Positions 20,401 through 29,303 of a stretch of 64,000 nucleotides of DNA are shown here, piece by piece (the first letter of the stretch is position 1; every line of letters starts with the position of its first letter). Made by a program: the position numbers and the translations under genes. The stretch spans positions 6,014,001 to 6,078,000 of the forward strand of contig OY969623.1 of assembly GCA_963701675.1 (NCBI GenBank), read 5' to 3'. Source of the DNA: G963701675 sp963701675. Its GTDB lineage: Bacteria > Planctomycetota > Planctomycetia > Gemmatales > Gemmataceae. Below the pieces are notes generated by a model, which saw nothing but the letters and a program-made list of their open reading frames with translations, did no database searches and was not told the DNA's origin.

Positions 20401-22078
20401 GCGTTCCGCTGGCAGACGCTCGCGGGGTTGGACGACTGCGACGCCAGCGCTCTGCTCCGCTGCAAGCTGGGACGTGGCTGGGAGTCCCCGCTGAGCGAGC
20501 ACGTCGTCAGACGCGCGGTGTCCTGGACCGGCGGGCACCCCTATGTCCTTCAGGCGCTGGGACAGGCCCTGGAACAAACAACCGAAGGCAACGGCCGCCT
20601 CGTCAACAACGAGGTACTGCGCCAATGCCAGGAGATGCTGGTGAAGGACCAGGCGGTGCAGGCGATCTTCCGGAGCGACTTCGAGCGGCTGACCTCTCCA
20701 CAGCAGCAGCTGTTGCGGGAGCTGTGTCGGTCCGAGCCGCCACTCACCCTGCCTCGGCTCGCTGCCGACCTGAGTACGTCCGCCGAGGAGGTCGCCGAGT
20801 CGTTGAACTTCCTGAAGAGCTACGGCTACGTGTCCTGGGGCGACCAGGTCCGTCTCCGCTTTGGTTTTTATCGCGATTTCCTCATCCCTGCTCCTGCGCC
20901 CCAGAGCAGCAACGCCACGGTGGTAGGGCAGATTCCGCGCCGCCTCTTCCGGTCCAACCGGGAGGCCGAGCTCGTCGGCCGTCTCTCGAAGGACGGCCCC
21001 AAGCGCATCCTGTCACTGGACGGCGGAGGCATTCGCGGGGCGCTGACGCTCGGGTTCCTCGCCCGCATTGAAAGCATCCTCCGCGACCAGCACAACAACC
21101 AGACGTTGCGGCTGTGCGATTACTTCGACCTGATCGGCGGCACCAGCACGGGGGCAATCATCGCGACTGCCCTGGCGCTGGGCAAAGAGGTCAAGGAGGT
21201 GCGCGAGCTCTATCAACAACTAGGCGGGCACATCTTCAGCAAGAAAATGCCGTGGTGGAAGCGGATCTTCGCCGCCTTTCCGGAGGACCTTGCGCCGTTC
21301 GTTGGACGAGCATTTCGGCAACCGAGTGTTCGAGAGCGACGACGTCCAGACTGGGCTATGTGTCTTCGTCAAGCGGGCTGACTTCAACCAGACGTTCCCC
21401 CTGCACAACCACCCCCGCGGCAAGTTCTCCGGCCGCCGCCGGGGAATCCTGCTCAGCGCCGCCGTGCGCACCAGCACCGCCGCCCCGACGTACTTCGTGC
21501 CCCAGAGGCTCGAGATCGGGCGCGGCGAGGAAGCCGCCTGCATCGACGGCGGCGTGAGTATGGTCAACAACCCGGCCTTGTACTTGTTCCTGATGGCCAC
21601 CCTGAAGCAGTTCCCCTTCAGCTGGCCGGTCGGAGAGAAGCAGTTGATCCTCGTGTCAGTGGGGACGGGGCCCTGGTACCAGCGGTCGGAACTGCGTCGT
21701 GTAGTCAGGAGCAAGCTCTGGGACTGGGCGCTGCAGGTGCCGAACATTTTGATGGATGACGCCAACCAGCACAACCAGCTCATCCTGCAATGGCTATCCG
21801 ATTCTCCGACTCGAACGGAGATCGACGATGAGTTTGGCACGCTGCACGGGGATCTTTTCGGTGCCAGCCCGGCTCTGCAATACCTGCGTTACAACGTCTC
21901 GCTCGACGTGAACTCGCTGAATTCCCTGGGATTCGCCCATTACGCGGACCGGGTCGTCGCCTTGCGGGACCTGAGCGATGGCGGGAACCGAGTGATGCTG
22001 GACGAGATTGGCGAGATGGCTGCGTCGCGTGACGTCTCCCCGGACCATTTTCCGGACGTATTCAAGGTATCGCTTTGA
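14447..22078 (+). CDS. Propeller-membrane-double ATPase-patatin protein, two frame breaks
   Basis: I read this as one gene of about 2,540 residues. A signal or anchor helix (GLLAVLAAAVVLTATWG) is followed by about 1,470 residues of propeller blades of the two-component-regulator type (SLWVATSEGLSRL, RLWVGTAAGLL, ELWVGTGDGVAVF), predicted outside the cytoplasm. A membrane helix lies at about 18870-18950. Two P-loop ATPase modules follow: Walker A GELRIGKTS (about 19102) with Walker B VVLQIDEITFF, and GQRRIGKTS (about 19971) with LFLWDEAERLLD. A winged-helix-like stretch leads to a patatin lipase with SLDGGGIRG, nucleophile GTSTG (about 21136) and catalytic DGG (about 21543). The frame breaks at about 16815 (a missing G in a GGG run restores it) and about 21290-21300. 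It looks GC-richer than its neighbours. Inferred role: extracytoplasmic sensing that releases a membrane-attacking lipase. Two or three separate genes is the alternative. Confidence 0.75.
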
Positions 22079-22115
22079 CGCCGGGCGAAGCTGTGGCCGG
22101 GAAGTAGTTACCCGG

Positions 22116-22313
22116 TATAGTGGGCCACCGAAACTTGTACGCACATCTGTTCAGTTCAATGGCCCAGCGCCGAAACTTCGGCGCTACGCAGATTCTTCCG
22201 ATTGTTAGTTCGTGATCGACCGAGTCGCTTCCCGCGATTCTCTGCGCTGATAAGATACTTCGGCCAGCGAGCCAACCTTACACGAGTTCTGTCATGCCCA
22301 AACCCTCACGCGG
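22116..22313 (+). mobile_element. Left fragment of an IS (copy A)
   Basis: This stretch is an inverted, slightly diverged copy of the right end of the complete element next to it. It has the terminal repeat beginning TATAGTGGGCCACCGA, the subterminal palindrome AGCGCCGAA-AC-TTCGGCGCT at 22166-22185, and the transposase ATG at 22294 (MPKPSRG). It stops exactly where the terminal repeat of copy B begins. Copy B therefore seems to have inserted in opposite orientation into copy A; the rest of A is missing. Confidence 0.65.
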
Positions 22314-23961
22314 TGTACGGGCCCACCGAGATTTGCGCACACGCGTTCACTGAAATGCTCGCTAGTTTTTGCTTTGTTCCGAGAATTCGTCGATGCATGG
22401 CGCAGAGGAAGCGCACACGAGAATTCATTCGCACGTCCGCCTTAGGCCGCGCGAGTCACCATCACGCGCGGAAGATGTCGACGGCCAGACCGGAATTCAA
22501 CGCAGAGTTCAAGTTTCGCGCCCGGTTGACCTTTGACGAGTACCCGCGGCTGCGCACACGGCGACGCTCGGGGCCATCCTGAACGCGGCTCGAAACGAGG
22601 ACGGCGACAAGCCGGACGCGTGCCGTAATAGATCTCATCCGGCGTCGCCCCTTTGATTGCCGTGTGCGGACGATCGGCATGATACCAGTCCAAAAAGAGT
22701 CGCAACTCTCGCTCAAGACTTCGCCGCTGCAAGGCGACTATCGGCAAGGCATGTACGCATTCTTGCTTGACAGTTCGAATCATGCGTTCGACCACCGCAA
22801 GGCTGCCTTGCTTTCCAACCGCGCCGAAGCGCTGCCGGATCCCGCGGCGACGGCACCATTCGGAAAAAGCTTCTCCGCTGAACTGCTTGCCCTGATCGGT
22901 AACCAAATGCCGAGGCGCTTTGCCGAGACGGGACACCATACGCCGAAGGATGTCCCGCATCTGTTTCGCCGTCGGCGGCTGAGCAAAGATGGCCAAGCCA
23001 TGCACGCGACGGGAAAAACGATCCATGATCACCGCCAGCCACCAACAGAACGGCCAGCGCTGCGGCAACGCCAACGGCGACCACGACGTCCAGAAGCCTG
23101 CCGATGTCGGCACTGTGGTGAGATCGACGTGGCAGACGTGATCGGGGTATCGTGCGGTGACCCGGCGGGACGATGGCATGGTTTGGGGAAAACCGTTCGG
23201 TCGAAGTGCCGGTGGCTCTCGACGCATGCGACCGACCGTGCTCGCTGCCAGGTGCAATCCGGCTCGGGCCAAGATCTGGGCCGTTTTGACTTTGCCCAGT
23301 CGGGGGCACAAGACGTGCAAACGCTGCACGAGCGCGCGGATGAAATCCGGGAACTTGTTCACCGGTGGATGAGTTTGCAGCAATGTCTTTGGTCCCTCTT
23401 CATCGAGGCGTTTCATCCAAGACATTATCGTCGGTGTAGTGAGATGGAAGACGCGTGCGGTTTGAGCCAACGACCAGCCACGGGCCGCACGCAACTGGAG
23501 GATGGCGAGACGTTGGGAGGGAAGATAATGAGGCCGTTGCGCCGGAGGGATTCGAGTCAGGCGAGCGTCCTTGATCCGACCTTCTTCGCGAAGGAGTCGA
23601 ATTTCATGTTCCCGTTGATCGACGCGCGCGGCCAAGCGAACGCGTTGGTTGCTGCTGCTGGTGGCCCAACTTCGGGTGGTCACGAGGGCGAAATGGGCCA
23701 GCGACATGACTTGGAGCATGGCTGCCTGCACGGAACGCGCCCATTGCTTGGGCAGCGGCGTCCGCGAACCGCGTGAGGCTTTGGGCATGACAGAACTCGT
23801 GTCAGGTTGGCTTGCTGGCCGACGTATCTTATCGGCGCAGAGAATCGCGGGAAGCGCCTCGGTCAATCACGAATAATTGGAGAATTTGCGTAGCGCCGAA
23901 GTTTCGGCGCTGGGCCTTTGAACTGAACGAATGTGCGTGCAAAGGTCGGTAGACCACTACA
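22314..23961 (-). mobile_element. IS element with DDE integrase-type transposase (copy B)
   Basis: About 1.65 kb bounded by related inverted ends: left TGTACGGGCCCACCGAG at 22314, right (read inward) TGTAGTGGTCTACCGAC from 23961. A subterminal perfect palindrome AGCGCCGAAG/TTTCGGCGCT lies at 23892-23911 near the promoter side. One transposase gene fills the interior. The right side abuts a fragment of an FG-GAP gene, the left side a fragment of a sister IS copy. Isolated ends of the same family recur at 41023-41092 and 56819-56887. Target duplications could not be identified. Confidence 0.75.
22442..23788 (-). CDS. Transposase with integrase core domain
   Basis: The start is ATG 23788 (MPKASRGSR), matching the start in the fragmentary copy A. 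The N-terminal third has a coiled-coil-like charged helix (REHEIRLLREEGRIKDARL) and then a helix-turn-helix (SLAQTARVFHLTTPTIMSW). The integrase core follows: first Asp in HVCHVDLTTVP, second in LVTDQGKQFSGEAF, and Glu in VVERMIRTVKQECVH, then the usual C-terminal block DWYHADRPHTAIKGATPDE. It would cut and join the element's ends. The 448 residues look complete, so the element may be active. I cannot name the exact IS family; related planctomycete integrase-type transposases are common. Confidence 0.85.
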   Translation of the reverse strand: MPKASRGSRTPLPKQWARSVQAAMLQVMSLAHFALVTTRSWATSSSNQRVRLAARVDQREHEIRLLREEGRIKDARLTRIPPAQRPHYLPSQRLAILQLRAARGWSLAQTARVFHLTTPTIMSWMKRLDEEGPKTLLQTHPPVNKFPDFIRALVQRLHVLCPRLGKVKTAQILARAGLHLAASTVGRMRREPPALRPNGFPQTMPSSRRVTARYPDHVCHVDLTTVPTSAGFWTSWSPLALPQRWPFCWWLAVIMDRFSRRVHGLAIFAQPPTAKQMRDILRRMVSRLGKAPRHLVTDQGKQFSGEAFSEWCRRRGIRQRFGAVGKQGSLAVVERMIRTVKQECVHALPIVALQRRSLERELRLFLDWYHADRPHTAIKGATPDEIYYGTRPACRRPRFEPRSGWPRASPCAQPRVLVKGQPGAKLELCVEFRSGRRHLPRVMVTRAA

Positions 23962-23965
23962 CCGT

Positions 23966-24058
23966 GTTCGGGATAAAATTGGCGGTAACGATGTCCGCAT
24001 TCCCATCCGCGTTAAAATCTCCGACCGCAGGAACAACCGTGGCCGCCACGAGCGCAGC
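23966..24058 (-). pseudogene. FG-GAP repeat fragment next to IS end
   Basis: About 30 residues on the reverse strand read as one FG-GAP repeat (VGDFNADGNADIVTANF). The frame runs directly into the terminal repeat of IS copy B. It has no start and ends just before the stop of the NACHT gene. It is debris of a secreted propeller gene cut by the element or by recombination. Confidence 0.55.
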
Positions 24059-24064
24059 CCACTT

Positions 24065-27000
24065 TCAGGCCAGGTCGGCATCAGGGTAAAGGCGGAGGAT
24101 CAGTTGCCGCAATTCGGGAAGCCGCTTCTGACGGCGCAGTCGCCGGACGAACTCAGTCGCACGTCGAATCTGGTCCTCGGGGTAAGGAACATCCGCCGGG
24201 CGCATCCCCAGGCCCAGGATAATCTGGTTCAGTTCGCCGAGCGTGACGTAACGAAGTGCTTCTACGTAACGCCAACCCTCACTACCATCAATCACCAGAT
24301 CTAGAGGCCACTCTCGCCGGCGGGCAGTGCCCAACACAGCCGCCTGCAACCGGCCGCGTTGTTCGTCCCCTAGCGCGTAGTCCCCTAGGGCCTCCAACTC
24401 TTCTGGCCGGGTGATTAGGTCCGTAAGGACTTTCAACACTCGATCCTGGCGGGTGGCACTGAGTTGCCAGATTGTGGAATCCCGCAGGCACGCGAGAGGC
24501 GAGGTAGCGTGTCTCGTTGCGTAACGGGCGGCAAGGTAAGCCTGCATCAACTCGTGACGGAACTCATAATGGGTTCCGCTCACGACAATAACCTGCGCTC
24601 GGTTCAGCGATACAAGAACGTCGTCCGGCAAACCGTCGCCCGAAAAAAGGGAGAAGTTCCATCGCAACCACTTGTCCCAGGCAATACGGCAGACCGCTTC
24701 CTCCGGGAAGGGGGTGCCTGGCAAAGCGTAGTCGCTTGCGAGTTGCAGAGTTGCATTGAAGAGATCGTAGCGATCGTTCGGCAGGGGTCGCTGTGCGATG
24801 GAGAGATCTGCAATAAGGCGGACATCATAGGCATTCATCCCCTCGCTGGCCAGCAGCAGGTCGGCCGCTGAAGGGATGGTTGCGTCCGCAAGGAATTCCG
24901 TGCCCGGCCCGGCCGCGGACCGTTCTCGCTGCTTTCCGGCCGAAGGGATGGTTGCGTCTGCAAGGAATTTCTTGAGCAACATCCGGGCCTCGTCGGCCGT
25001 GAACGGGGGAAGGCGATAAACCGGGACGCCCTCCTTCACGGGGTTGGCCTGCGACGTAACCAGTAACCGCGTGTTGGGGCCAAGAGCGGTGCTGAGCCCA
25101 CGCAACCAGCCCTCGACGTCGTCCCGATCCAAACGGCCCTCATTCATACCGTCAAGGAGAAGGAGGAATGGACCCGAAGCGACGAACTCGGCTAGGAATT
25201 CGTCGGCGGCGAACGGCAGGCCGTATTCGGTCAGGACATCTCGGATACATTCGAGTGCCGATCGCCCTCCGGCCTCGCGCATCCGGATCAGGATCGGGAC
25301 GAAAGGGCGGGGCACTGCCTCGTCACCTGGGTGCTGAACCTCGGCAAACCGGCGGACGAGGTCGCGGGTCATCTCGGTCTTGCCCGTCCCTGGCCCTCCC
25401 TGAATCCAGACCCGGTGCTGGACGAGCAACTCGTCCAAAACGTCTATCGTCGATAGACGGGACCCGGCCGGCCGAATCAGGGGGCGGGGGAGGTAGCTCG
25501 GTCCTGGCGGAAAGGCGTCCTCTAGGGACCGGATGTAAGGCTGTAGGATCCATGCCCGAACCCACGCGACACGGCGGATCACAACCCCGTAGTAGACACC
25601 GATCGCGCGGGTAAGCGGATGAATCAGAAGCGCGAACGCGACCCGCGATCCTGACCCAACGCAAACAACGAGAACCACGAAGGTTAGGACATTCACGATC
25701 GCGTAAGTGAGTGCAGCGCCGACGGCGAACCGCGAGAGCAACGCCTTGATCTCGTCCTCGGGCCCTAGCTGGACTTTAAACTCCTGCCGAGGGGAGATGT
25801 AGCCCTGTCCCATCAGATTGACTGCCTCGATAGCGTACGCATAATCGCCAGCCGGTAAGCGATGTTCGTCGGTTTGAAGGACGTACTGCTTCTGCACGGA
25901 ATCCCACCGGGCTGGCCAGATCTCCTGACCCGAGGCCTTAAAGACGAGGACTCGAGTAGATAGCAGTTCGGGAATTGTGCTCCAGTCAGGATCCTCGATC
26001 TTCCAACTAAGGCTGATGTAGTGTTCCGGATATAATGTGCTGAATGGGATACGGGTTAACTTGACATTGGGCCTCCAAGGGCCCTTGAACCTACCAATCC
26101 GGAACAGCCCTTTTTCCGCCGCGATCCACAGTGACAACCCATCGGAGTGGAAATCGGTAATGCCGCCGGTATCCAGCCGTATGCGAACTGGCTCACTGAC
26201 CCCGTTCGAGTCGCAACGAAACAGCCCCTCGGTGGTTGCGATCAAGAGATGATTTCCTGCCTCAGCGTAGACTATTTCCCTATTAGGGAAAAAGGTGGAT
26301 TCCGGCCGCGGAAGGGGGCCTACGACTACTGGTTTTCCCGCCGGGTGGTCTTCCCATCGGATTAGCTGGCCGTGGGCATGTGTCCAAAGTACCCCATTCT
26401 TGGTTCGAATGATGTGGCGGTTGCTGTTATCTACCTTATGCTCTGGCGGCGTCTTATCGCGAGGGATGGGTGCCAAAGTCGATAAGTTGAATTCCGTGAG
26501 TGACATCCGACGCTTATCGAAGCGAAACCACTCGCTCCTGTGTCGGATCCAGAAGGCAGTTTCCGTTTCGCGAAAAGTGACATGCTCGTTATCGTTCGTC
26601 GCTTCTCGCACTATCTCAACTGAATCTGCCGGTGCAAGGCGCTGGCGAAAGAGGCCCGTTTTGGCGTGAATCCAAAGATAGCCGCCAGCGGAATGAACAC
26701 GGAATACGCTGCCGAAGTCATACTTGACGCGACGTGGCGCTACCTCTGGCCCATCTTTCCAGTGGAACAGACCCTTGTCGGTAGCAATCCACAGCTCGGT
26801 ACCCGCGGCGTAAAGGTGGTTGACCCTACCCACATCCTCATCAATGGGCGCCGGTTTGGAATCGACGCCGGGGACCATCCGGTAGAGGTCTTTGTCGAAG
26901 CCTAACCAGAGTACCTTTCCGACGGATAGTACGCGGCCTCTGAAGAGGGATTCCATACCCTTCCCTTCAACTCCATCCCAGCGAACCAGATGGTCCGCGC

Positions 27001-27448
27001 CGGAATGATCAAGTAACCAGAGACCCTCACTGACTTGCCGAATCCTGCCGATCTCCGCCTCGTCGTGAAATCCGAATGTGGATTGGTGAAACAGCCTGGC
27101 GAAATAAAGACCCTCCCCGAAATCAAACCAGTAGTCGCCGCTGTTGAACCCTTTTAGTCTGGTGGCGGGACCGACGAAGGGCTTGACTTCCTCAGGCGCT
27201 TCGAGGCTCTGAGAGTCCCAGCGGTAGAGCGATCGGTCAAACTGTATCCAGACGGAAGTGGCTGTTGTGATGAACTTGGTCTTCGGCTTACCTTTGACTG
27301 TTTTGATAAGCAAATCACGCGCAGGAGCACGGACGAAGACACCACCCTTCGGAAGCTCTCCCAGCAGGGACGCCAGCACTAGCACGAGCAGGAGCAACGA
27401 ACCAAAGGGCCGCATCCTCGTAAGTCCCCGACGTTGGGCTTCAAGCAT
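24065..27448 (-). CDS. Propeller-membrane-NACHT NTPase with C-terminal EAD-like domain
   Basis: An 1,127-residue protein. A hydrophobic N-terminus (SLLLLVLVLASLLG) leads to a propeller of the regulator-sensor type (LWIATDKGLFHW, LWIHAKTGLFRQ, LWIAAEKGLFRI), then an Ig-like linker (residues about 470-560) and a membrane helix (about 570-620). A NACHT module follows: Walker A GGPGTGKTE near residue 683, Walker B LLLLDGMNE near 760, and the helical wing with FRHELMQAYLAARYA. The last about 75 residues (GELNQIILGLGM ... LRQLILRLYPDADLA) resemble an effector-associated domain and align with the end of the caspase encoded just upstream. Its start overlaps the caspase stop by 8 bases. Inferred role: NTP-driven switch coupling an extracytoplasmic signal to the caspase. 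An in-frame 72-base duplication lies after the NTPase core. Confidence 0.85.
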   Translation of the reverse strand: MLEAQRRGLTRMRPFGSLLLLVLVLASLLGELPKGGVFVRAPARDLLIKTVKGKPKTKFITTATSVWIQFDRSLYRWDSQSLEAPEEVKPFVGPATRLKGFNSGDYWFDFGEGLYFARLFHQSTFGFHDEAEIGRIRQVSEGLWLLDHSGADHLVRWDGVEGKGMESLFRGRVLSVGKVLWLGFDKDLYRMVPGVDSKPAPIDEDVGRVNHLYAAGTELWIATDKGLFHWKDGPEVAPRRVKYDFGSVFRVHSAGGYLWIHAKTGLFRQRLAPADSVEIVREATNDNEHVTFRETETAFWIRHRSEWFRFDKRRMSLTEFNLSTLAPIPRDKTPPEHKVDNSNRHIIRTKNGVLWTHAHGQLIRWEDHPAGKPVVVGPLPRPESTFFPNREIVYAEAGNHLLIATTEGLFRCDSNGVSEPVRIRLDTGGITDFHSDGLSLWIAAEKGLFRIGRFKGPWRPNVKLTRIPFSTLYPEHYISLSWKIEDPDWSTIPELLSTRVLVFKASGQEIWPARWDSVQKQYVLQTDEHRLPAGDYAYAIEAVNLMGQGYISPRQEFKVQLGPEDEIKALLSRFAVGAALTYAIVNVLTFVVLVVCVGSGSRVAFALLIHPLTRAIGVYYGVVIRRVAWVRAWILQPYIRSLEDAFPPGPSYLPRPLIRPAGSRLSTIDVLDELLVQHRVWIQGGPGTGKTEMTRDLVRRFAEVQHPGDEAVPRPFVPILIRMREAGGRSALECIRDVLTEYGLPFAADEFLAEFVASGPFLLLLDGMNEGRLDRDDVEGWLRGLSTALGPNTRLLVTSQANPVKEGVPVYRLPPFTADEARMLLKKFLADATIPSAGKQRERSAAGPGTEFLADATIPSAADLLLASEGMNAYDVRLIADLSIAQRPLPNDRYDLFNATLQLASDYALPGTPFPEEAVCRIAWDKWLRWNFSLFSGDGLPDDVLVSLNRAQVIVVSGTHYEFRHELMQAYLAARYATRHATSPLACLRDSTIWQLSATRQDRVLKVLTDLITRPEELEALGDYALGDEQRGRLQAAVLGTARRREWPLDLVIDGSEGWRYVEALRYVTLGELNQIILGLGMRPADVPYPEDQIRRATEFVRRLRRQKRLPELRQLILRLYPDADLA
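24870..24969 (-). repeat. In-frame 72-base tandem duplication inside NACHT gene
   Basis: A 28-base segment at 24870-24897 recurs at 24942-24969 with two mismatches and an offset of exactly 72 bases, giving the residues FLADATIPSA twice in frame. It sits after the NTPase core, between its helical-wing residues, and looks like a recent slippage or recombination duplication. Confidence 0.7.
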
Positions 27449-28464
27449 CAGCGAACGCCTCGGGGTAGTAAAGGAGGATCAGCGTCCGAAGTAAGGCCAC
27501 GTTTCGCTCCTTGGTGCGGCTAGGCCTCGTCGCGCGGTCATAAACTGTTACCGCACTCGCCAGTTGATCTGCGGACCCAACAGTCGACCACAAATAGCCC
27601 ATCCCACTGACCACCGCTCTGAATTCCCCCTCCGTCAGGTGGGCCATGGCGTCTATGAAGCGGGTGGACTCCGGAATCGGCGTCACCGGGGGCTCAGGTA
27701 GGGTAGCAGCGAGTGCCGCCGTGCTCCAGGCGAGCGGAACCGGTTGCGTCCCACCGGCAGCATAATACGCCAGGGGGAATGATGCGGTCACCTGCGCGAA
27801 ATCCAGCACCGGATGCTGCTTGTCTCCCGTCCGCTCGGGAACCTTCGAGCCCAGCCACCGAACCACATCCATCAGTTCGGCGACGCCGTTACGTTCCAGC
27901 GCGCCATAGCCGGCTAACCCTTCCAGCAGAGCGCCAGTAAAGACGCAGTACGGCGTTCCCGTCCACGACAGTTCACCGGCCTGGCTGCTGGCGATGACGG
28001 CTCGCCCGCTGCCGTGCTCGAACATCTTCAAGATGTCAGGCGGCAGCGGTGCCGGTCGGAATCCGCCAACCCCCAGACTCCCAGCGGGCGCGAAGCCGCC
28101 GGCGTGGCAGCAGTTCAGCAACACGAGCAAGCGCCTGGCGCGAATTGTTGCAACCTTGGCGGACAGTTCGGCACCCGTGATCGTGGTTCCCAGATCACCC
28201 GACTGGTAACCGAATGGCAGTCGCCTCCGGGTCTGCCGCGCAAGCGGCGGCCAGATTGTCCAGGGCACCGAGGATTGCATTTCGCGTCGATCCGGAGCGA
28301 GTTAGCAGCTTCACCTGGGATGCGGGATACCCGCACCGACTTTGGTCGGTCAGGAGGTCGAACAGCGCTGTCGCGTCCGCTTCCGTCTGCGGAATGTCCT
28401 CCGTCCCGACGCCAATGATGACCCCGTGTCCCTTTTGAAAGACGGATTGTTCGCCTTGGCTCAT
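27441..28464 (-). CDS. Caspase-like protease with C-terminal EAD-like domain, internal deletion
   Basis: Caspase-fold (C14) peptidase. The first strand HGVIIGVG and the helix ATALFDLLTDQ are present, and the catalytic-Cys strand RRLLVLLNCCHAGG is intact. The strand that should carry the catalytic His (usual form YFSGHG) is absent. At about 28210 the sequence jumps, with a change of frame, from ADPEATAI to PFGYQSGDLGTTI, as if about 45-50 bases were lost. The last 80 residues form a helical domain (FIDAMAHLTEGEFRAVVSG ... DQLASAV ... LLRTLILLYYPEAF) that aligns with the end of the NACHT protein. As it stands the protease should be inactive; a sequence error of this size is less likely than the one-base errors elsewhere. 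The stop overlaps the NACHT start. Confidence 0.75.
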
Positions 28465-28466
28465 GG

Positions 28467-28610
28467 TTACTCCCCCGCGGGCGCGGACAGTGCGAGTATC
28501 TTGCCGGCTGCGCCGCCAGCCGTGCCCAGACCGTCCAGAGCAGGAAAGGGCACGAGCCGCTCGTTGACGCGGTTCAGCAACTGTTTCCCTGGGGGAGGAA
28601 CCGGCTGTGA
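28467..28610 (-). pseudogene. Possible 3' remnant upstream of caspase gene
   Basis: A reverse-strand frame ending 2 bases before the caspase ATG reads PPPGKQLLNRVNERLVPFPALD followed by a Gly/Ala-rich tail, and has no usable start. It may be the tail of a small upstream gene of the caspase operon whose beginning is lost. Not recognised; weak evidence. Confidence 0.25.
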
Positions 28611-28704
28611 AAAAGCGCCACGTTGCGTTTCACCGAAACAGGAGCTCGCCCTTCGCGCCCTGGTGATTCGGCTTGAGACTGTACGCTGTGATTCTATCCG
28701 CTGA

Positions 28705-29303
28705 GATTAAATAGCCATCGAGACTGGTACCCAAGTTTCTGCCTCGCGAACGGCGCTTCGGGCAGTGCTTAAGCGCGCGGAGGTCCGACACGCCGGCGCG
28801 ATGTCGTCACGGACCCCTTTCAGGGTAATCGGGTCCCTTACGGCTCAACCAAATCCGATCGATTGGACCGGCGAGCGCAACATCGCAAGACAGATTGCGT
28901 TCGGGTGTCGGACTGGGTATCGGACCTAAGCCCAGCGCGTATTTGCATGTGGCAGTGGATGACGATGCGGACATAGGGAACTTGTTTCCCATCGCATAAC
29001 TTGCGCATGTCGATGGGAATCCGAAGAGCGCAGCGTCTACGCCTGCTGATGTGACGGAAGGCGCATATCGGTGTGCCGACTCGAGCGTCTGGAAGATCGC
29101 CAACTGCGGTCTACCTGTCACGTGACGCGCTTGACGGATATGGCATCGGCAAAGGCTTTCGTGGCAGGGCCGGAACCGTGAATGGAACGGTAATCTCAAG
29201 GCCGAGCTGGCCTTATTCGACACCTGAAGATAATCGGTCCGGGAGCACGGCCGTCGCTCAATTCCAATGCGTAAGCTGCTTTTGCGGCCTTGAGCCGCCT
29301 GAG
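28705..29303. other. About 600 bases without supportable gene
   Basis: No frame here has a start, family motif or coding-like composition. It separates the caspase/NACHT operon from the CHAT operon and may contain the promoter of the former. Confidence 0.5.

Noticed and set aside
16666..21381. A separate gene starting at 16666
   Set aside because: The first 50 residues from this start are out of frame with the propeller blade that the previous frame encodes up to 16815; the propeller continues directly after the break.
21290..22078. Programmed frameshift in the patatin gene
   Set aside because: No slippery heptamer with a following structure could be identified by eye and other genes in the window show similar one-base breaks, so an indel is simpler.
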